Shown here piece after piece: positions 1 to 8,412 of a stretch of DNA of 50,971 nt (positions within the stretch are counted from its first letter, which is position 1; each line of letters starts with the position of its first letter). This DNA comes from Pseudomonadota bacterium (GTDB lineage Bacteria; Pseudomonadota; Gammaproteobacteria; Burkholderiales; Burkholderiaceae_C). Both the position numbers and the translations under genes were made by a program. The stretch is from positions 1-50,971 of the forward strand of contig JAVHYA010000031.1 in NCBI GenBank assembly GCA_031119395.1, in the 5' to 3' direction. Under the pieces are notes generated by a model, which was not told where the DNA came from, searched no databases, and was given only the letters and a program-made list of their open reading frames with translations.

Positions 1-116
1 GGCGAGACAAAGAAAAGTAGGTCGCCCGCCGGGGCGAAATCCCGGCCCCTGCCTCGGAAGCGGCGCAGCGCCAGCTTCGTCGAACCTGATCCCGACCGGC
101 CGGAGGGCATGACCCC

Positions 117-1154
117 ATGAACACCCCTCGCCGCGCCACCATCGCCGACGTCGCCCAGGCCGCCGGCGTGTCCAAAGCCACCGTCTCGCGCTTCTTCAAC
201 CACCGCGAGCGCCTCCTGTCCGACGACATCGCCGCCCGGGTCGAGGCCGCGATCGCGCAGCTCGGCTACACGCCCAGCCCGATGGCACAGGCGCTCAGCC
301 GCGGCCGCTCGCGGCTGATCGGCCTGATCGTGGCCGACATCACCAACCCGTATTCGGTGGCCGTGCTGCGCGGCGCCGAGAAGGCCTGCCAGGACGCCGG
401 CTACCTCGTCATGCTCTTCAACATGGGCAACGAGACCGGCCGCGAGCGCGAGGCCATCGACGCGCTGGCCGGCTACCAGGTCGACGGCTTCATCCTCAAC
501 ACGCTGGGCCGCGGCGCGGGCGTGGTCGATGCCGTCGCCACGCACGGCAAGCCGGCGGTGCTGGTCGACCGCCGGCACGCGGGCATGACGGCCGACTTCG
601 TGTCGCTCGACAACCCCGGCGCCATGGCCCGCATCTGCGCCCACCTGCTGGACAACGGCTGGCGCGAGCTGCTCTACGTGACCGAACCGCAGCAGGGCGT
701 GAGCACGCGGCGCGAGCGTGCGGCGGCCTTCGGCGCCTGCCTGGCCGCACACCCGACGGCCCTGCGCGGCGAGGTCTTCGAGAGCGCCGAGGGCGAGGAC
801 GAGGCCCTGGTGCAGGCCCTGCGCGCGCTGCGCCGGCGCGCAGGCCGCAGCCGGCGCGCGGCGGTGGTCGCGGGCAACGCGGTGATCACGCTGCGCGTGG
901 CACAGGCCATGAACCGGCTCGGCTGGCAGTTCGGCCAGGAACTGGGCTTCCTGGGGTTCGACGATCCCGAATGGGCCTCGCTGATCGGGCCGGGCCTGTC
1001 CACGCTGGCGCAGCCCACCGACGAGATCGGCCGCACGGCGGCCGGCTGCCTGATCGAGCGGCTGCACGGCCTGGAAGGCCCGGCGCGCGAAATGCTGCTG
1101 CCGGGGCGCTTGCAGGTGCGCGGATCGTCGGCCGCGCCGATCAAAGCCGCGTGA
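117..1154 (+). CDS. LacI-family transcriptional regulator
   Basis: This is a ligand-responsive DNA-binding repressor of the LacI/GalR family, 345 residues, the usual length. Residues 8-27 (TIADVAQAAGVSKATVSRFF) are a textbook LacI helix-turn-helix, followed by the hinge helix ending near PMAQALSRGRS. The rest is the periplasmic-binding-protein-like sensor beginning LIGLIVADITNPY. The start is supported by a GGAGGG-type ribosome binding site about 10 bases upstream. Its regulated genes are probably to the left of the window, because the gene on its right is convergent and overlaps its last 14 bases. The ligand cannot be told from sequence; sugars or sugar acids are typical of the family. Confidence 0.93.
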   Translation: MNTPRRATIADVAQAAGVSKATVSRFFNHRERLLSDDIAARVEAAIAQLGYTPSPMAQALSRGRSRLIGLIVADITNPYSVAVLRGAEKACQDAGYLVMLFNMGNETGREREAIDALAGYQVDGFILNTLGRGAGVVDAVATHGKPAVLVDRRHAGMTADFVSLDNPGAMARICAHLLDNGWRELLYVTEPQQGVSTRRERAAAFGACLAAHPTALRGEVFESAEGEDEALVQALRALRRRAGRSRRAAVVAGNAVITLRVAQAMNRLGWQFGQELGFLGFDDPEWASLIGPGLSTLAQPTDEIGRTAAGCLIERLHGLEGPAREMLLPGRLQVRGSSAAPIKAA

Positions 1155-1794
1155 TGACGGCCGACGCCGGCAGGCGCGACTTGGGCAGCCCGGCGTTGAA
1201 GTCATCGGCGGCGCGGTAACCGAGCGCGCACAGCACCACGGCGGTGTAGCCGCGCTCGCGCAGCCCCAGCTCGGCGTCGAGCACCGCCGCATCGAAGCCC
1301 TCCATCGGCGTGGCGTCGATCTCCAGCGAGGCGGCGCCCAGGAGCAGCGTGCCCAGTGCCAGGTACACCTGCTTCTCCATCCAGTGCTGAAGGTCCTTCT
1401 GGTCGAAGCGGTGCAGGTCGATGTAGCCCTGGCGGCTTTTGTGCTGCCCGGCGCGGGCGCCGTCGATGCGAAAGCGCCCGTCGGCCTCTTCCTGGTCGAG
1501 CAGCGCGGTGGTGTGGGCCGCGGGGAGTTCGGTGCGCGCCGCGAACACGATCACGTGCGAGGCGTTCGTCACCTTCGGCGTGTTGTAGGCGAAGCCGGCG
1601 TCGGTGGCCTTGGCGATGCGCGCCTTGCCGGCGGCGTCGCTGGCCACCACGAAGTGCCAGGGCTGCGAGTTGACCGACGAAGGGCTGTGGCGCAGGCCGT
1701 CGAGCAGTTCGTCGACCTGCGCGTCGGGAATGCGTCGCGTGGCGTCGTAGGCCTTGGCGGTGTAGCGGTAGCGGGTGGCGGCGAGGAAGTTCAT
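1141..1794 (-). CDS. NfsB-like oxygen-insensitive NAD(P)H nitroreductase
   Basis: The product is a 217-residue FMN-dependent nitroreductase, exactly the length of Escherichia coli NfsB. It should reduce nitroaromatics or quinones with NAD(P)H in the cytoplasm as a homodimer. It begins MNFLAATRYRYTAKAYD, has the FMN-contact segment LRHSPSSVNSQPWHFVVA (residues 32-49), and ends with the family-typical EIDATPMEGFD and LCALGYRAADD blocks. The start is the ATG at 1792-1794. The stop overlaps the end of the convergent LacI gene. The upstream quinone reductase is co-oriented with a 26-bp gap, so the two probably form a redox operon. A dihydropteridine reductase label is also used for this family. 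Confidence 0.92.
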   Translation of the reverse strand: MNFLAATRYRYTAKAYDATRRIPDAQVDELLDGLRHSPSSVNSQPWHFVVASDAAGKARIAKATDAGFAYNTPKVTNASHVIVFAARTELPAAHTTALLDQEEADGRFRIDGARAGQHKSRQGYIDLHRFDQKDLQHWMEKQVYLALGTLLLGAASLEIDATPMEGFDAAVLDAELGLRERGYTAVVLCALGYRAADDFNAGLPKSRLPASAVITRL

Positions 1795-1820
1795 GGCGAT
1801 GTGACAAGAAGGCAAAGGGG

Positions 1821-2828
1821 TCAGAAGCCGGCCAGCACCGCCTTGCCGCGCGAGCGGTGGCTCTGCACCAGCGCGTGGGCGCGGCGCAGGTTGGCGGCGT
1901 TGATGGCGCCGAAGTGCTCGTTCGCGGTGCTGCGCAGCGTGCCGGCATCGACCAGCGCGGCCACGCGCTCCAGCAGCTCGTGTTGCCGCTGCATGTCCGG
2001 CGTCTGATACAGCGAACGGGTGAACATCAGCTCCCAGTGCAGCGAAATGCTCTTGGACTTCAGCGGCATGGCATCCAGCGTGGCCGGGTCGTCGATGAGC
2101 GCGAGGCGGCCCTGCGGCTGCAGCGCGGCGACGATCTGCAGGTAGTGCTGGTCGGTGTGGGTGAGGCTGGCCACCATCGACACCTTGGGCAGGCCCGCGC
2201 TCTCGAGTTCGGCGCCAAGCGGCCGCCCGTGGTTGATGACATGGTGCGCGCCCAGCGACTTCACCCAGTGCGCGGTGTCGGCGCGCGAGGCGGTCCCGAT
2301 CACGGTGAGCTGCGTGAGCTTGCGCGCCAGCTGCACCAGCACCGAGCCCACGCCGCCGGCCGCGCCGACGACGAGCAGGCTCTGGCCGGCGCCGCCGCCC
2401 TCGGGCACGCCCAGGCGCTCGAAGAGCAGTTCCCACGCGGTGATCGCCGTGAGCGGCAGGGCGGCGGCCTCGGCCGCGCCCAGGCTGCGCGGCTTGTGGC
2501 CGACGATGCGCTCGTCCACCAGCTGGTATTCGCTGTTGCTGCCGGGCCGGTCGATGGCACCGGCGTAGAACACCTCGTCGCCCGGCCTGAACAGCGTCAC
2601 GTCGGCGCCGACGGCGTGCACCGTGCCCACGGCGTCCCAGCCCAGCACGCGCGGCGCCGTCACGGGCGAGTTCATGCGCACCTTGGTGTCGACCGGGTTC
2701 ACCGACACCGCCTGCACCTGCACCAGCAGGTCGCGCGGGCCGGGCAGGGGCATGGGCAGGTCGATGTCGACGAGGGCGGCCGGGTCGTCGATCGGCAGGC
2801 CGTGCTGGGTGTAGGCGATGGCTTTCAT
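1821..2828 (-). CDS. Zinc-type alcohol dehydrogenase-like quinone oxidoreductase
   Basis: This is a 335-residue MDR-superfamily NADPH:quinone or enone reductase. The N-terminal GroES-like domain runs from MKAIAYTQHGLPIDDPA. The Rossmann domain carries the nucleotide-binding stretch LLVVGAAGGVGSVLVQLA. No structural or catalytic zinc-binding cysteines are visible, which fits the zinc-independent quinone-reductase branch (ZADH1-like) and not a true alcohol dehydrogenase. The ATG at 2826-2828 was chosen because the upstream extension runs into the divergent LysR promoter region. It precedes the nitroreductase and faces the LysR gene starting at 2935, its likely regulator. Confidence 0.9.
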   Translation of the reverse strand: MKAIAYTQHGLPIDDPAALVDIDLPMPLPGPRDLLVQVQAVSVNPVDTKVRMNSPVTAPRVLGWDAVGTVHAVGADVTLFRPGDEVFYAGAIDRPGSNSEYQLVDERIVGHKPRSLGAAEAAALPLTAITAWELLFERLGVPEGGGAGQSLLVVGAAGGVGSVLVQLARKLTQLTVIGTASRADTAHWVKSLGAHHVINHGRPLGAELESAGLPKVSMVASLTHTDQHYLQIVAALQPQGRLALIDDPATLDAMPLKSKSISLHWELMFTRSLYQTPDMQRQHELLERVAALVDAGTLRSTANEHFGAINAANLRRAHALVQSHRSRGKAVLAGF

Positions 2829-2915
2829 GGGAGCTCCGAGGGAAGAAGTCGGGAAGGGATGGGCGAATGGTGCGGCCTCGTCGCTTGTTTCGAAAGAGGC
2901 AAAATCGGACAACAC

Positions 2916-2934
2916 TTTCATTGCCGGAGTGAAA
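2916..2934 (+). promoter_or_regulatory. Inverted repeat in the LysR/quinone-reductase divergent region
   Basis: TTTCA and TGAAA form an inverted repeat with a 9-bp spacer directly before the LysR start codon, in the 106-bp gap between two divergent genes. LysR proteins bind imperfect T-N11-A dyads in such positions, so this may be an autoregulatory operator. The arms are short and AT-rich, so chance is possible. Confidence 0.25.
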
Positions 2935-3924
2935 ATGATCCGCTTCGACGACCTGGCCCTCTTCGACCGCGCCGCCGCGCTGGGCAGCTTCTCCGACGCG
3001 GCGCGCGAGGCCGGCCTGCTGCCCGGCCAGGCAAGCGCCGCCATCCAGCGGCTCGAGCGCGAACTGGGCATCCGGCTTTTCGCGCGCTCCACGCGCAGCC
3101 TGCGCCTCACGGCCGAGGGCGAGCGCTATCTGCCGCACGCCCGCGCCGCCCTGGGCAGCCTGCGTGCCGGGCAGGACGAGCTGCGCGCCGAAGACCCGGA
3201 ACTGCGCGGCGTGCTGCAGGTCGCCACACCCTCCGACCTCGGCCGCAACGTGCTGCTGCCCTGGCTCGCGGCCTTCCGGCGGCAGCACCCCCGGCTGGTG
3301 CTGCGCCTGTTCATGTCCGACCGCGTGACGGACGTCTTCAAGGAGCCGGTCGACGTCGCGGTGCGCTACGGCCCGCCGCCCGACGCGAGCTTCGTCGCGC
3401 TGCCGCTGGCGACCGGGAACCGGCGGGTGCTGGTCGCCTCGCCCGGCTACGTGCAGCGCTGCGGCCGGCCGGCGTCGGTCGACGACCTGGCCGGCCACGC
3501 CTGCCTCACCTACGCGCTGAGCAGCCGCATCCACGACCGCTGGACCTTCTTCGATGGCGAGCAGCGCCTGGTGGCGAACGTGCGCGGCCCGATCCAGGGC
3601 GACGACGGCGAGCTGATCCACCGTCTGGCGCTGGACGGCGAGGGCATCGCCTACAAGTCCTGGCTCGACGTGGGCGAGGACGTGCGGGCGGGGCGGCTCG
3701 TGCAGTTGCTGCCCCGGCTGAGCGGCGAGGCCGCACCGCTGCACCTCGTGTGCCCGCACCGCGGCCAGTATTCGGCGGCCGTGCAGCAACTGCATGCGCT
3801 GCTGCGCCAGCGCTGCGAAGCCATGGTGGCCGCGCTGCCGTCGCCGGAGGCGCCTGTGCGACGCCGGCCTGCGGGCGCAGCGCGCGAAGCGGCACGACAA
3901 TCGCGCGCGACATCCAGAACCTGA
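2935..3924 (+). CDS. LysR-family transcriptional regulator
   Basis: The protein has 329 residues. The N-terminal winged helix-turn-helix begins MIRFDDLALFDRAAALGSFSD and includes the recognition segment PGQASAAIQRLERELGIRLF. The effector domain matches the branch with a substrate pocket like PcaQ/DsdC (LVVRYGPP-like and LVASPGYVQRCG segments). A longer reading frame exists upstream, but the canonical LysR start is the ATG at 2935. It is divergent from the quinone reductase at 1821-2828 and lies 16 bp ahead of the dehydrogenase at 3941, so it may control either. The C-terminal 35 residues are rich in Arg, Ala and Pro and extend past the usual family end. Confidence 0.92.
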   Translation: MIRFDDLALFDRAAALGSFSDAAREAGLLPGQASAAIQRLERELGIRLFARSTRSLRLTAEGERYLPHARAALGSLRAGQDELRAEDPELRGVLQVATPSDLGRNVLLPWLAAFRRQHPRLVLRLFMSDRVTDVFKEPVDVAVRYGPPPDASFVALPLATGNRRVLVASPGYVQRCGRPASVDDLAGHACLTYALSSRIHDRWTFFDGEQRLVANVRGPIQGDDGELIHRLALDGEGIAYKSWLDVGEDVRAGRLVQLLPRLSGEAAPLHLVCPHRGQYSAAVQQLHALLRQRCEAMVAALPSPEAPVRRRPAGAAREAARQSRATSRT

Positions 3925-3940
3925 ACCAGGAGCCAGACGC

Positions 3941-4828
3941 ATGAGCAGCACTGACACACCTTCCATCGGCATGGTCGGCATCGGCCTGATGGGCCACGGC
4001 ATCGCCACCAACATCGTCAAGCACGGCCATGCGCTCACCGTGCTCGAGCACCCGGGCAACCAGCCGCTGGATGCGCTCAAGGCCGCGGGTGCGAAGAGTG
4101 TGGCCAGCACCGCCGAGCTGGGCGCCGTGGCCGACATCGTCATCCTCTGCGTGACCGGCTCGCCCCAGGTCGAGGCGGTGCTGCTCGGTGAGGGCGGCCT
4201 GCTGAAGTCGCTCAAGCCCGGTGCGGTGGTCATCGACTGCTCGACGGCCATCCCGTCGTCGACGCTGCGCGTGGCCGAGGCGGTGCAGGCGGCCGGCGTG
4301 CGCTTCCTCGATGCGCCCATGACCCGCACCCCCAAGGAGGCCGCCGAGGGCCGGCTCAACCTGCTGGTGGGCGGGGATGCGGCGCTGTTCGACGAGTGCC
4401 GGCCGCTGCTGGCCTGCTTCGCCGAGAACATCACGCACACCGGGGGCGTGGGCACGGGCCACAGCATGAAGCTGCTGCACAACTACGTGTCGCTGGGCAC
4501 GGTGGCGCTGATCGCCGAGGCCGCCGCCTGCGCGCAGCGCTCGGGCGTCGACCCGCAGGTCTTCGTCGACGTGCTGGCCAAGGGCGGCGGCGGCGGCGTG
4601 GCCCTGGAGCGGCTCAAACCCTTCATCACCGACCGCGACCCGAACACGCTGCGCTTCGCCATGAGCAACGCGCAGAAGGACCTGGGCTACTACACCGAGA
4701 TGGCGCACGACATCGGCGCCGCGCAGGGCATCGCCGATGCGGTGCTCGGCACCTTCGCGCATGCGGTGCAGGCCGGCGGCGCGCAGCGCTACGTGCCGGA
4801 ACTGGTCGAGGTCCTCGCCCGGCGCTGA
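3941..4828 (+). CDS. 3-hydroxyisobutyrate dehydrogenase-family NAD(P)-dependent reductase
   Basis: This 295-residue beta-hydroxyacid dehydrogenase oxidises or reduces a small 3-hydroxy acid with NAD(P). The Rossmann motif is GMVGIGLMGHGIATNIV near residue 10. The substrate loop begins DAPMTRTPKEAAEGRLNLLV, where most relatives read DAPVSGG. The catalytic Lys sits in GTGHSMKLLHNYVSLG. 3-hydroxyisobutyrate dehydrogenase and tartronate semialdehyde reductase are the common activities; the altered TRTP loop suggests a different substrate. The ATG at 3941 gives the expected N-terminus. It follows the LysR gene by 16 bp on the same strand. Confidence 0.9.
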   Translation: MSSTDTPSIGMVGIGLMGHGIATNIVKHGHALTVLEHPGNQPLDALKAAGAKSVASTAELGAVADIVILCVTGSPQVEAVLLGEGGLLKSLKPGAVVIDCSTAIPSSTLRVAEAVQAAGVRFLDAPMTRTPKEAAEGRLNLLVGGDAALFDECRPLLACFAENITHTGGVGTGHSMKLLHNYVSLGTVALIAEAAACAQRSGVDPQVFVDVLAKGGGGGVALERLKPFITDRDPNTLRFAMSNAQKDLGYYTEMAHDIGAAQGIADAVLGTFAHAVQAGGAQRYVPELVEVLARR

Positions 4829-4950
4829 GCCGGCGCGCGGGGCCGCGTCGCCGAGCGGCCTATGCAATCCGGCGGCTTGCCGCGGCCCGGTCGTGGACCC
4901 CAAGATGGCAGCGGTGCGTGGCGCGCGGTGCGCACGCCGTTCCAGGAAGA

Positions 4951-5487
4951 ATGATGGTCCATTCCGAATACGTGAAGGCCGCCCAGCGCGCCATCGCCCA
5001 CGTGCAGTCGACGGTGCGCTACCGGGGCCTGAACACCGGCGGCGGCTGGATCCGCCACCCCTTCGAAAGCAACCAGAAGGTCGTGGCGCGGCTCTTCAAC
5101 GTCTACGAGTCCCGCTCGCGCTCGGCCGCGCGCACGGAAGGCGGCCTGGACCGGGACCTGTACATCGACGAGATGGCCCGCGCGGGTGAGCTGAGCAACA
5201 CGGGCAACTGCAGCGAGCTCTCCGCCATCGCCTTCCGCTACCTGGAAGGGCGCGAGATCTTCCCGATCGAGTACTTCACCGTCATGCGGGGCCACTGGGA
5301 CCATGCCTTCGTGGTGCTCAACCGCGACGCCTCCATCCCGGTGAAGGACTTCGCGAGCTGGAGCTACCAGGCGGTGGTGTGCGACCCGCTGTACGACCGC
5401 GCGGCCGATGCCGGGCACCTGGCGACCTGGTACCCGCGCATGTTCCCGATGCAGGAGCAGGACATGTTCTGGCGCATCGAGCCCTAG
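4951..5487 (+). CDS. Unrecognised protein with a putative Cys-His-Asp (papain-fold-like) triad
   Basis: I do not recognise a named family. The 178-residue product has no signal peptide or membrane segment. Three spaced motifs resemble a transglutaminase/papain-type triad: Cys87 in TGNCSELSAIAFRYL at the start of a helix, His118 in WDHAFVVLN on a strand, and Asp145 in VVCDPLYD. The order and surroundings fit Cys-His-Asp enzymes such as cysteine proteases, deamidases or acyltransferases, including some secreted toxin or effector domains. The start is ATG ATG at 4951, preceded by AGGAAGA. It stands alone, 122 bp after a dehydrogenase and convergent with the next gene. The function is inference from motif geometry only. 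Confidence 0.75.
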   Translation: MMVHSEYVKAAQRAIAHVQSTVRYRGLNTGGGWIRHPFESNQKVVARLFNVYESRSRSAARTEGGLDRDLYIDEMARAGELSNTGNCSELSAIAFRYLEGREIFPIEYFTVMRGHWDHAFVVLNRDASIPVKDFASWSYQAVVCDPLYDRAADAGHLATWYPRMFPMQEQDMFWRIEP

Positions 5488-5547
5488 GGATGCGCTTCAC
5501 GAAGCCCCGCGGCGCGCGGCGGAGCTGGCGGCGCGCGACGACGAGCA

Positions 5548-5563
5548 CGTCACGTGTGTGACG
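5548..5563. terminator. Hairpin between convergent genes
   Basis: CGTCAC and GTGACG form a 6-bp stem with a GTGT loop, in the 146-bp gap between the convergent genes ending at 5487 and 5634. There is no T-tract on either side, so it would be a weak intrinsic terminator, or simply an inverted repeat. The rest of the gap shows nothing recognisable. Confidence 0.3.
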
Positions 5564-5633
5564 CAATTGGGCCGCAGCGCCCGGCCTGTGCGCATCGGTC
5601 CTGGCGCGATGGGCGCCGTGGTGTGGCCGTGCC

Positions 5634-6788
5634 TCAGGCCCCCTGCCGCACGGCCTGCGCGATCTGCGCCGGATCGGGGAGCACGCCGATGCCGGGCGCT
5701 TCGCCCAGATCGATGCAGCCCGTACCGTCGATGTGTGCGAGCGCGGGCGCCAGTGCGGTGCGCAGCGGGTTCTCGTTGGCGTCGACTTCGAGCATGCCGT
5801 CGCCACCCGCAGCGGCGAGCAGGTGGCCGGAGGCGAGCAGACCGACCCCCGCGCCCAGGTAGTGGGGGCAGTAGCGCAGCCCGGCGGCGCGCGCGCGATG
5901 GATCACCGGCCAGTTCGCCGAGATGCCGCCCCACTTGGCCGCATCGGGCTGCAACACCGACAGCACCCGCGCGTGCAGCGCCGCGTCGAAGGCCGCGTCG
6001 CCCGCGACGTTCTCGCCGGCGGCGAGGGGGATGGCGGTCTCGGCCTGCAGGGCCTGCCATTCGGACCAGGGGCGATCGGCGCGCAGCGGCTCCTCGAGCC
6101 ACTGCAGGCCGTAGGGCGCCAGGCGCGGCGCCATGCGCCTCGCCTCGTCCAGCGACCAGCCCTGGTTGGCATCGGCCATCAGCGGCGCGGCGTCGCCGAG
6201 GGCTTCGCGCATGGCGTCGAGGTTGGCCAGGTCGCGCGCCTCGCCGAAGCCGATCTTGAGCTTGAAGGCCCGGTAGCCCTGCGCCCTGCAGCGCAGCGCG
6301 GTCTCCTCGGGCGCATCGGGATTGATGCCGCTCGCGTACACCGGGATGCGGCTGCGCGAGCCACCCAGGTGGCGCCACAGCGGCTGGCCGGCGCGGCGCG
6401 CGGCCAGGTCCCACAGGGCGAGGTCGATGCCCGCGATGGCCTGGGCGATCGGGCCGGGTTCGCCCGACTGGATGGCCAGCACGGCCGTGCGCTGGCTGAG
6501 ATTCGCCCACGCGGCCGCCGGGCCGTCGAAGTGCTGGCCCAGGAGCAAGGGCGCGAGCACGGTGTCGATGAGGCGTGCGCGGTGCTCGGCACCGCAGGCG
6601 GGGAAGTTGCACCACACCTCGCCCCAGCCGAACGCGCCGTCGCGGTCTTCCACGCGCACGAAGAGGGCCGGCCGGTCGTGCATGGTGCCGAAGGAGGTGC
6701 GCACCGGCACCTTGACCGGGTAGCGGAACACGTGCGCGTCGATGCGCACGATGGCCAGGGGCGTGGCCGGCAGGGCGGGCGGGTTCAT
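5634..6788 (-). CDS. Mandelate racemase/muconate lactonizing enzyme family protein (enolase superfamily)
   Basis: The product is 384 residues long and should abstract the alpha-proton of a carboxylate, as a racemase or acid-sugar dehydratase, using Mg2+. It has the KxK base motif (Lys176-Leu-Lys178), metal ligands Asp206 (ADANQGW), Glu232 (WLEEPL) and Glu259 (AAGEN), and the mandelate-racemase-type dyad Asp282 (LQPDAAKWGG) with His309 (YCPHYLGAG). These residues place it in the mandelate racemase subgroup rather than the muconate lactonizing subgroup. Its start overlaps the stop of the upstream GntR gene (ATGA), so the two are translationally coupled. The substrate is unknown; the neighbouring ABC transporter and GMC oxidoreductase suggest one catabolic pathway. 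Confidence 0.9.
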   Translation of the reverse strand: MNPPALPATPLAIVRIDAHVFRYPVKVPVRTSFGTMHDRPALFVRVEDRDGAFGWGEVWCNFPACGAEHRARLIDTVLAPLLLGQHFDGPAAAWANLSQRTAVLAIQSGEPGPIAQAIAGIDLALWDLAARRAGQPLWRHLGGSRSRIPVYASGINPDAPEETALRCRAQGYRAFKLKIGFGEARDLANLDAMREALGDAAPLMADANQGWSLDEARRMAPRLAPYGLQWLEEPLRADRPWSEWQALQAETAIPLAAGENVAGDAAFDAALHARVLSVLQPDAAKWGGISANWPVIHRARAAGLRYCPHYLGAGVGLLASGHLLAAAGGDGMLEVDANENPLRTALAPALAHIDGTGCIDLGEAPGIGVLPDPAQIAQAVRQGA

Positions 6789-7540
6789 GGCTTGAGGTTC
6801 ATTTCGACGTGGATGGCGTCGCCGCGGTAGGTGACCTCGGCCACGTAGATCACGCGCCCGGTCTCGTCGTGGAAGATGCGGCGCACCTCCGCCACCGGCG
6901 AATTGACCGGAACGCCGATCAGGCGCGCCACCTCCATGTCGGCGGTGCCGATGGTCAGCACCTGGTGGGCGCGGGCGATGGTCAGCCCCTTCAGCGAGAT
7001 CAGCACCGGGATGATGGTCTCCTCGCGAAATCGCCTGGGCGCCTTGCGGAACACGCGTTCGTCGATGTGGATGTGGATCACGCAGTAGGGATGCCCGTCG
7101 CGCGAGTGCACGCGGCGCATGTAGACGTAGCGCTCGGCGGGCGTGCCCTCGTCGGGGCGCAGGGCAGGCGCGTCGGTCGACTCGCTGATGGTGACGATCT
7201 GCGGCTCGGTGTCGCGGTACATCCGCGCCAGCTCGTCGAGCGTGGTGACCACGCTGAGCCACCGCTCGTTGGCGGGGCGCCCGGTGACGAAGGTGCCGCG
7301 GCCCTGCTGCGGCGACACCAGCCCGTCGCGCGCCAGCAACTCGATCGCCTGGCGCAGCGTGACGCGCGCCACGCCGAACTCGACCATCAGCGCCTCGAGC
7401 GAAGGCAGGCGGTGGCCCTGCGGCCAGGTGCCCCGCGCGATGCGCTGGCGCAGCACGTCGGCCACCTGCAGATAGCGCGGGATCGGGCTGTCCGAGAAAC
7501 GGGTGCCTGCGGCGCCCTCAGGGTTAGACGCACTTGCCAT
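6785..7540 (-). CDS. GntR-family regulator, HutC/UTRA subfamily
   Basis: The 251-residue regulator has an N-terminal winged helix (IPRYLQVADVLRQRIARGTW, then FGVARVTLRQAIELLARDGL, ending QQGRGTFV). It also has a C-terminal UTRA effector domain of the HutC type (VYMRRVHSRDGHPY and VNSPVAEVRRIFHDETGRVI). It likely represses its own operon and the divergent transporter, binding the palindrome centred in the 104-bp gap. Its stop overlaps the enolase start. The first 18 residues precede the usual HutC start, so a slightly later start cannot be excluded. Confidence 0.93.
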   Translation of the reverse strand: MASASNPEGAAGTRFSDSPIPRYLQVADVLRQRIARGTWPQGHRLPSLEALMVEFGVARVTLRQAIELLARDGLVSPQQGRGTFVTGRPANERWLSVVTTLDELARMYRDTEPQIVTISESTDAPALRPDEGTPAERYVYMRRVHSRDGHPYCVIHIHIDERVFRKAPRRFREETIIPVLISLKGLTIARAHQVLTIGTADMEVARLIGVPVNSPVAEVRRIFHDETGRVIYVAEVTYRGDAIHVEMNLKP

Positions 7541-7558
7541 GACGGAACGATCAAAGGT

Positions 7559-7578
7559 ATGGTCTATAGGACGACCAT
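7559..7578 (+). promoter_or_regulatory. Candidate GntR/HutC operator
   Basis: ATGGTC and GACCAT form a perfect 6-bp inverted repeat separated by 8 bases (TATAGGAC), midway between the divergent GntR gene and the ABC permease. The left half contains GGTCTATAGG, close to the GTnTAnAC core known for HutC-type regulators. Position and symmetry make it a good candidate for repression of both directions. Confidence 0.5.
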
Positions 7579-7644
7579 TCGAGTTCGAGCCAATATAGCA
7601 GAGCGAGACGCCCCGATGCCGCCGCCTGCCAGGAGACCCATCCG

Positions 7645-8412
7645 ATGCGCCATCGCCCGGTGCCCGTTCGCGCCGCCCTGATCCTTGCCCCCTGGGTGCT
7701 GTTGCTGCTGCTGTGGTACGCCGTGCGGGCCAGCGGGCTCGTCAACCCGGCGCTGGTGCCCGCACCGCACCAGGTGGCTGCCAAGTTCGTCGAACTGATG
7801 GGCGACCGCCTGCCGATGGACCTCTGGATGTCCACGCAGCGCGTCTTCATCGGCGTGGCGCTGGGCACCCTGCTGGCGGTGCCGGTGGGTTTCTGCCTCG
7901 GCTGGTACCGCGGCCTGCGCAGCTTCATCGACCCGGTCATCAACTTCTTTCGCGCTCTGCCGCCGATCGCGCTGATCCCGCTCGTGATCGTCTACTTCGG
8001 CATCGGCGAGGCGGCCAAGACGGTGATCCTGTTCTATGCCTCCTTCTTCGCCGGCGTGATCGTGATGTACGAGGGCATCGCGCAGATCAGCCCGATCTTC
8101 GTGCGCGTGGCCCGCACGCTGGGCGCGAACGACTTCGAGATCTTCGCCAAGGTGATCGTGCCGCTCACGGTGCCGCACATCCTCACGGCGATCCGCGTCG
8201 CGCTCGGCGTGGCCTGGGCCACGCTGGTGGCGTCGGAACTCATCGCGGCGCAGCAGGGCCTGGGCGCATTGATCCAGAACGCCTCGGCCTTCTTCCAGCT
8301 CGACATCATCTACGTGGGCATCATCTGCATCGGCTTCATCGCGCTGGCGATGGACCTGGTGCTGCGTGCCGTGAGCCGGCGCCTGGTGGCCTGGCAGGAT
8401 CGGCTGGCATGA
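7645..8412 (+). CDS. ABC transporter permease, TauC/SsuC type
   Basis: This 255-residue inner-membrane permease belongs to the nitrate/sulfonate/taurine importer family. It has an N-terminal membrane anchor (ALILAPWVLLLLLWYAV), about six hydrophobic segments, and the coupling EAA-type loop around RVARTLGANDFEIFAKVIVP. An AGGAGA ribosome binding site lies 9 bases before the start. It overlaps the ATPase gene by ATGA and forms one operon with it, the binding protein and probably the GMC oxidoreductase. The cargo is unknown; the family moves sulfonates, nitrate, pyrimidine precursors and aromatic or sugar acids. Confidence 0.92.
   Translation: MRHRPVPVRAALILAPWVLLLLLWYAVRASGLVNPALVPAPHQVAAKFVELMGDRLPMDLWMSTQRVFIGVALGTLLAVPVGFCLGWYRGLRSFIDPVINFFRALPPIALIPLVIVYFGIGEAAKTVILFYASFFAGVIVMYEGIAQISPIFVRVARTLGANDFEIFAKVIVPLTVPHILTAIRVALGVAWATLVASELIAAQQGLGALIQNASAFFQLDIIYVGIICIGFIALAMDLVLRAVSRRLVAWQDRLA

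Noticed and set aside
1141-4482. A very long minus-strand open frame spanning nitroreductase, quinone reductase, LysR and dehydrogenase
   Set aside because: Only its last 217 codons (nitroreductase) are real; the rest is Arg/Ala-rich low-complexity translation of the antisense strand of better-supported genes, common in DNA this GC-rich.
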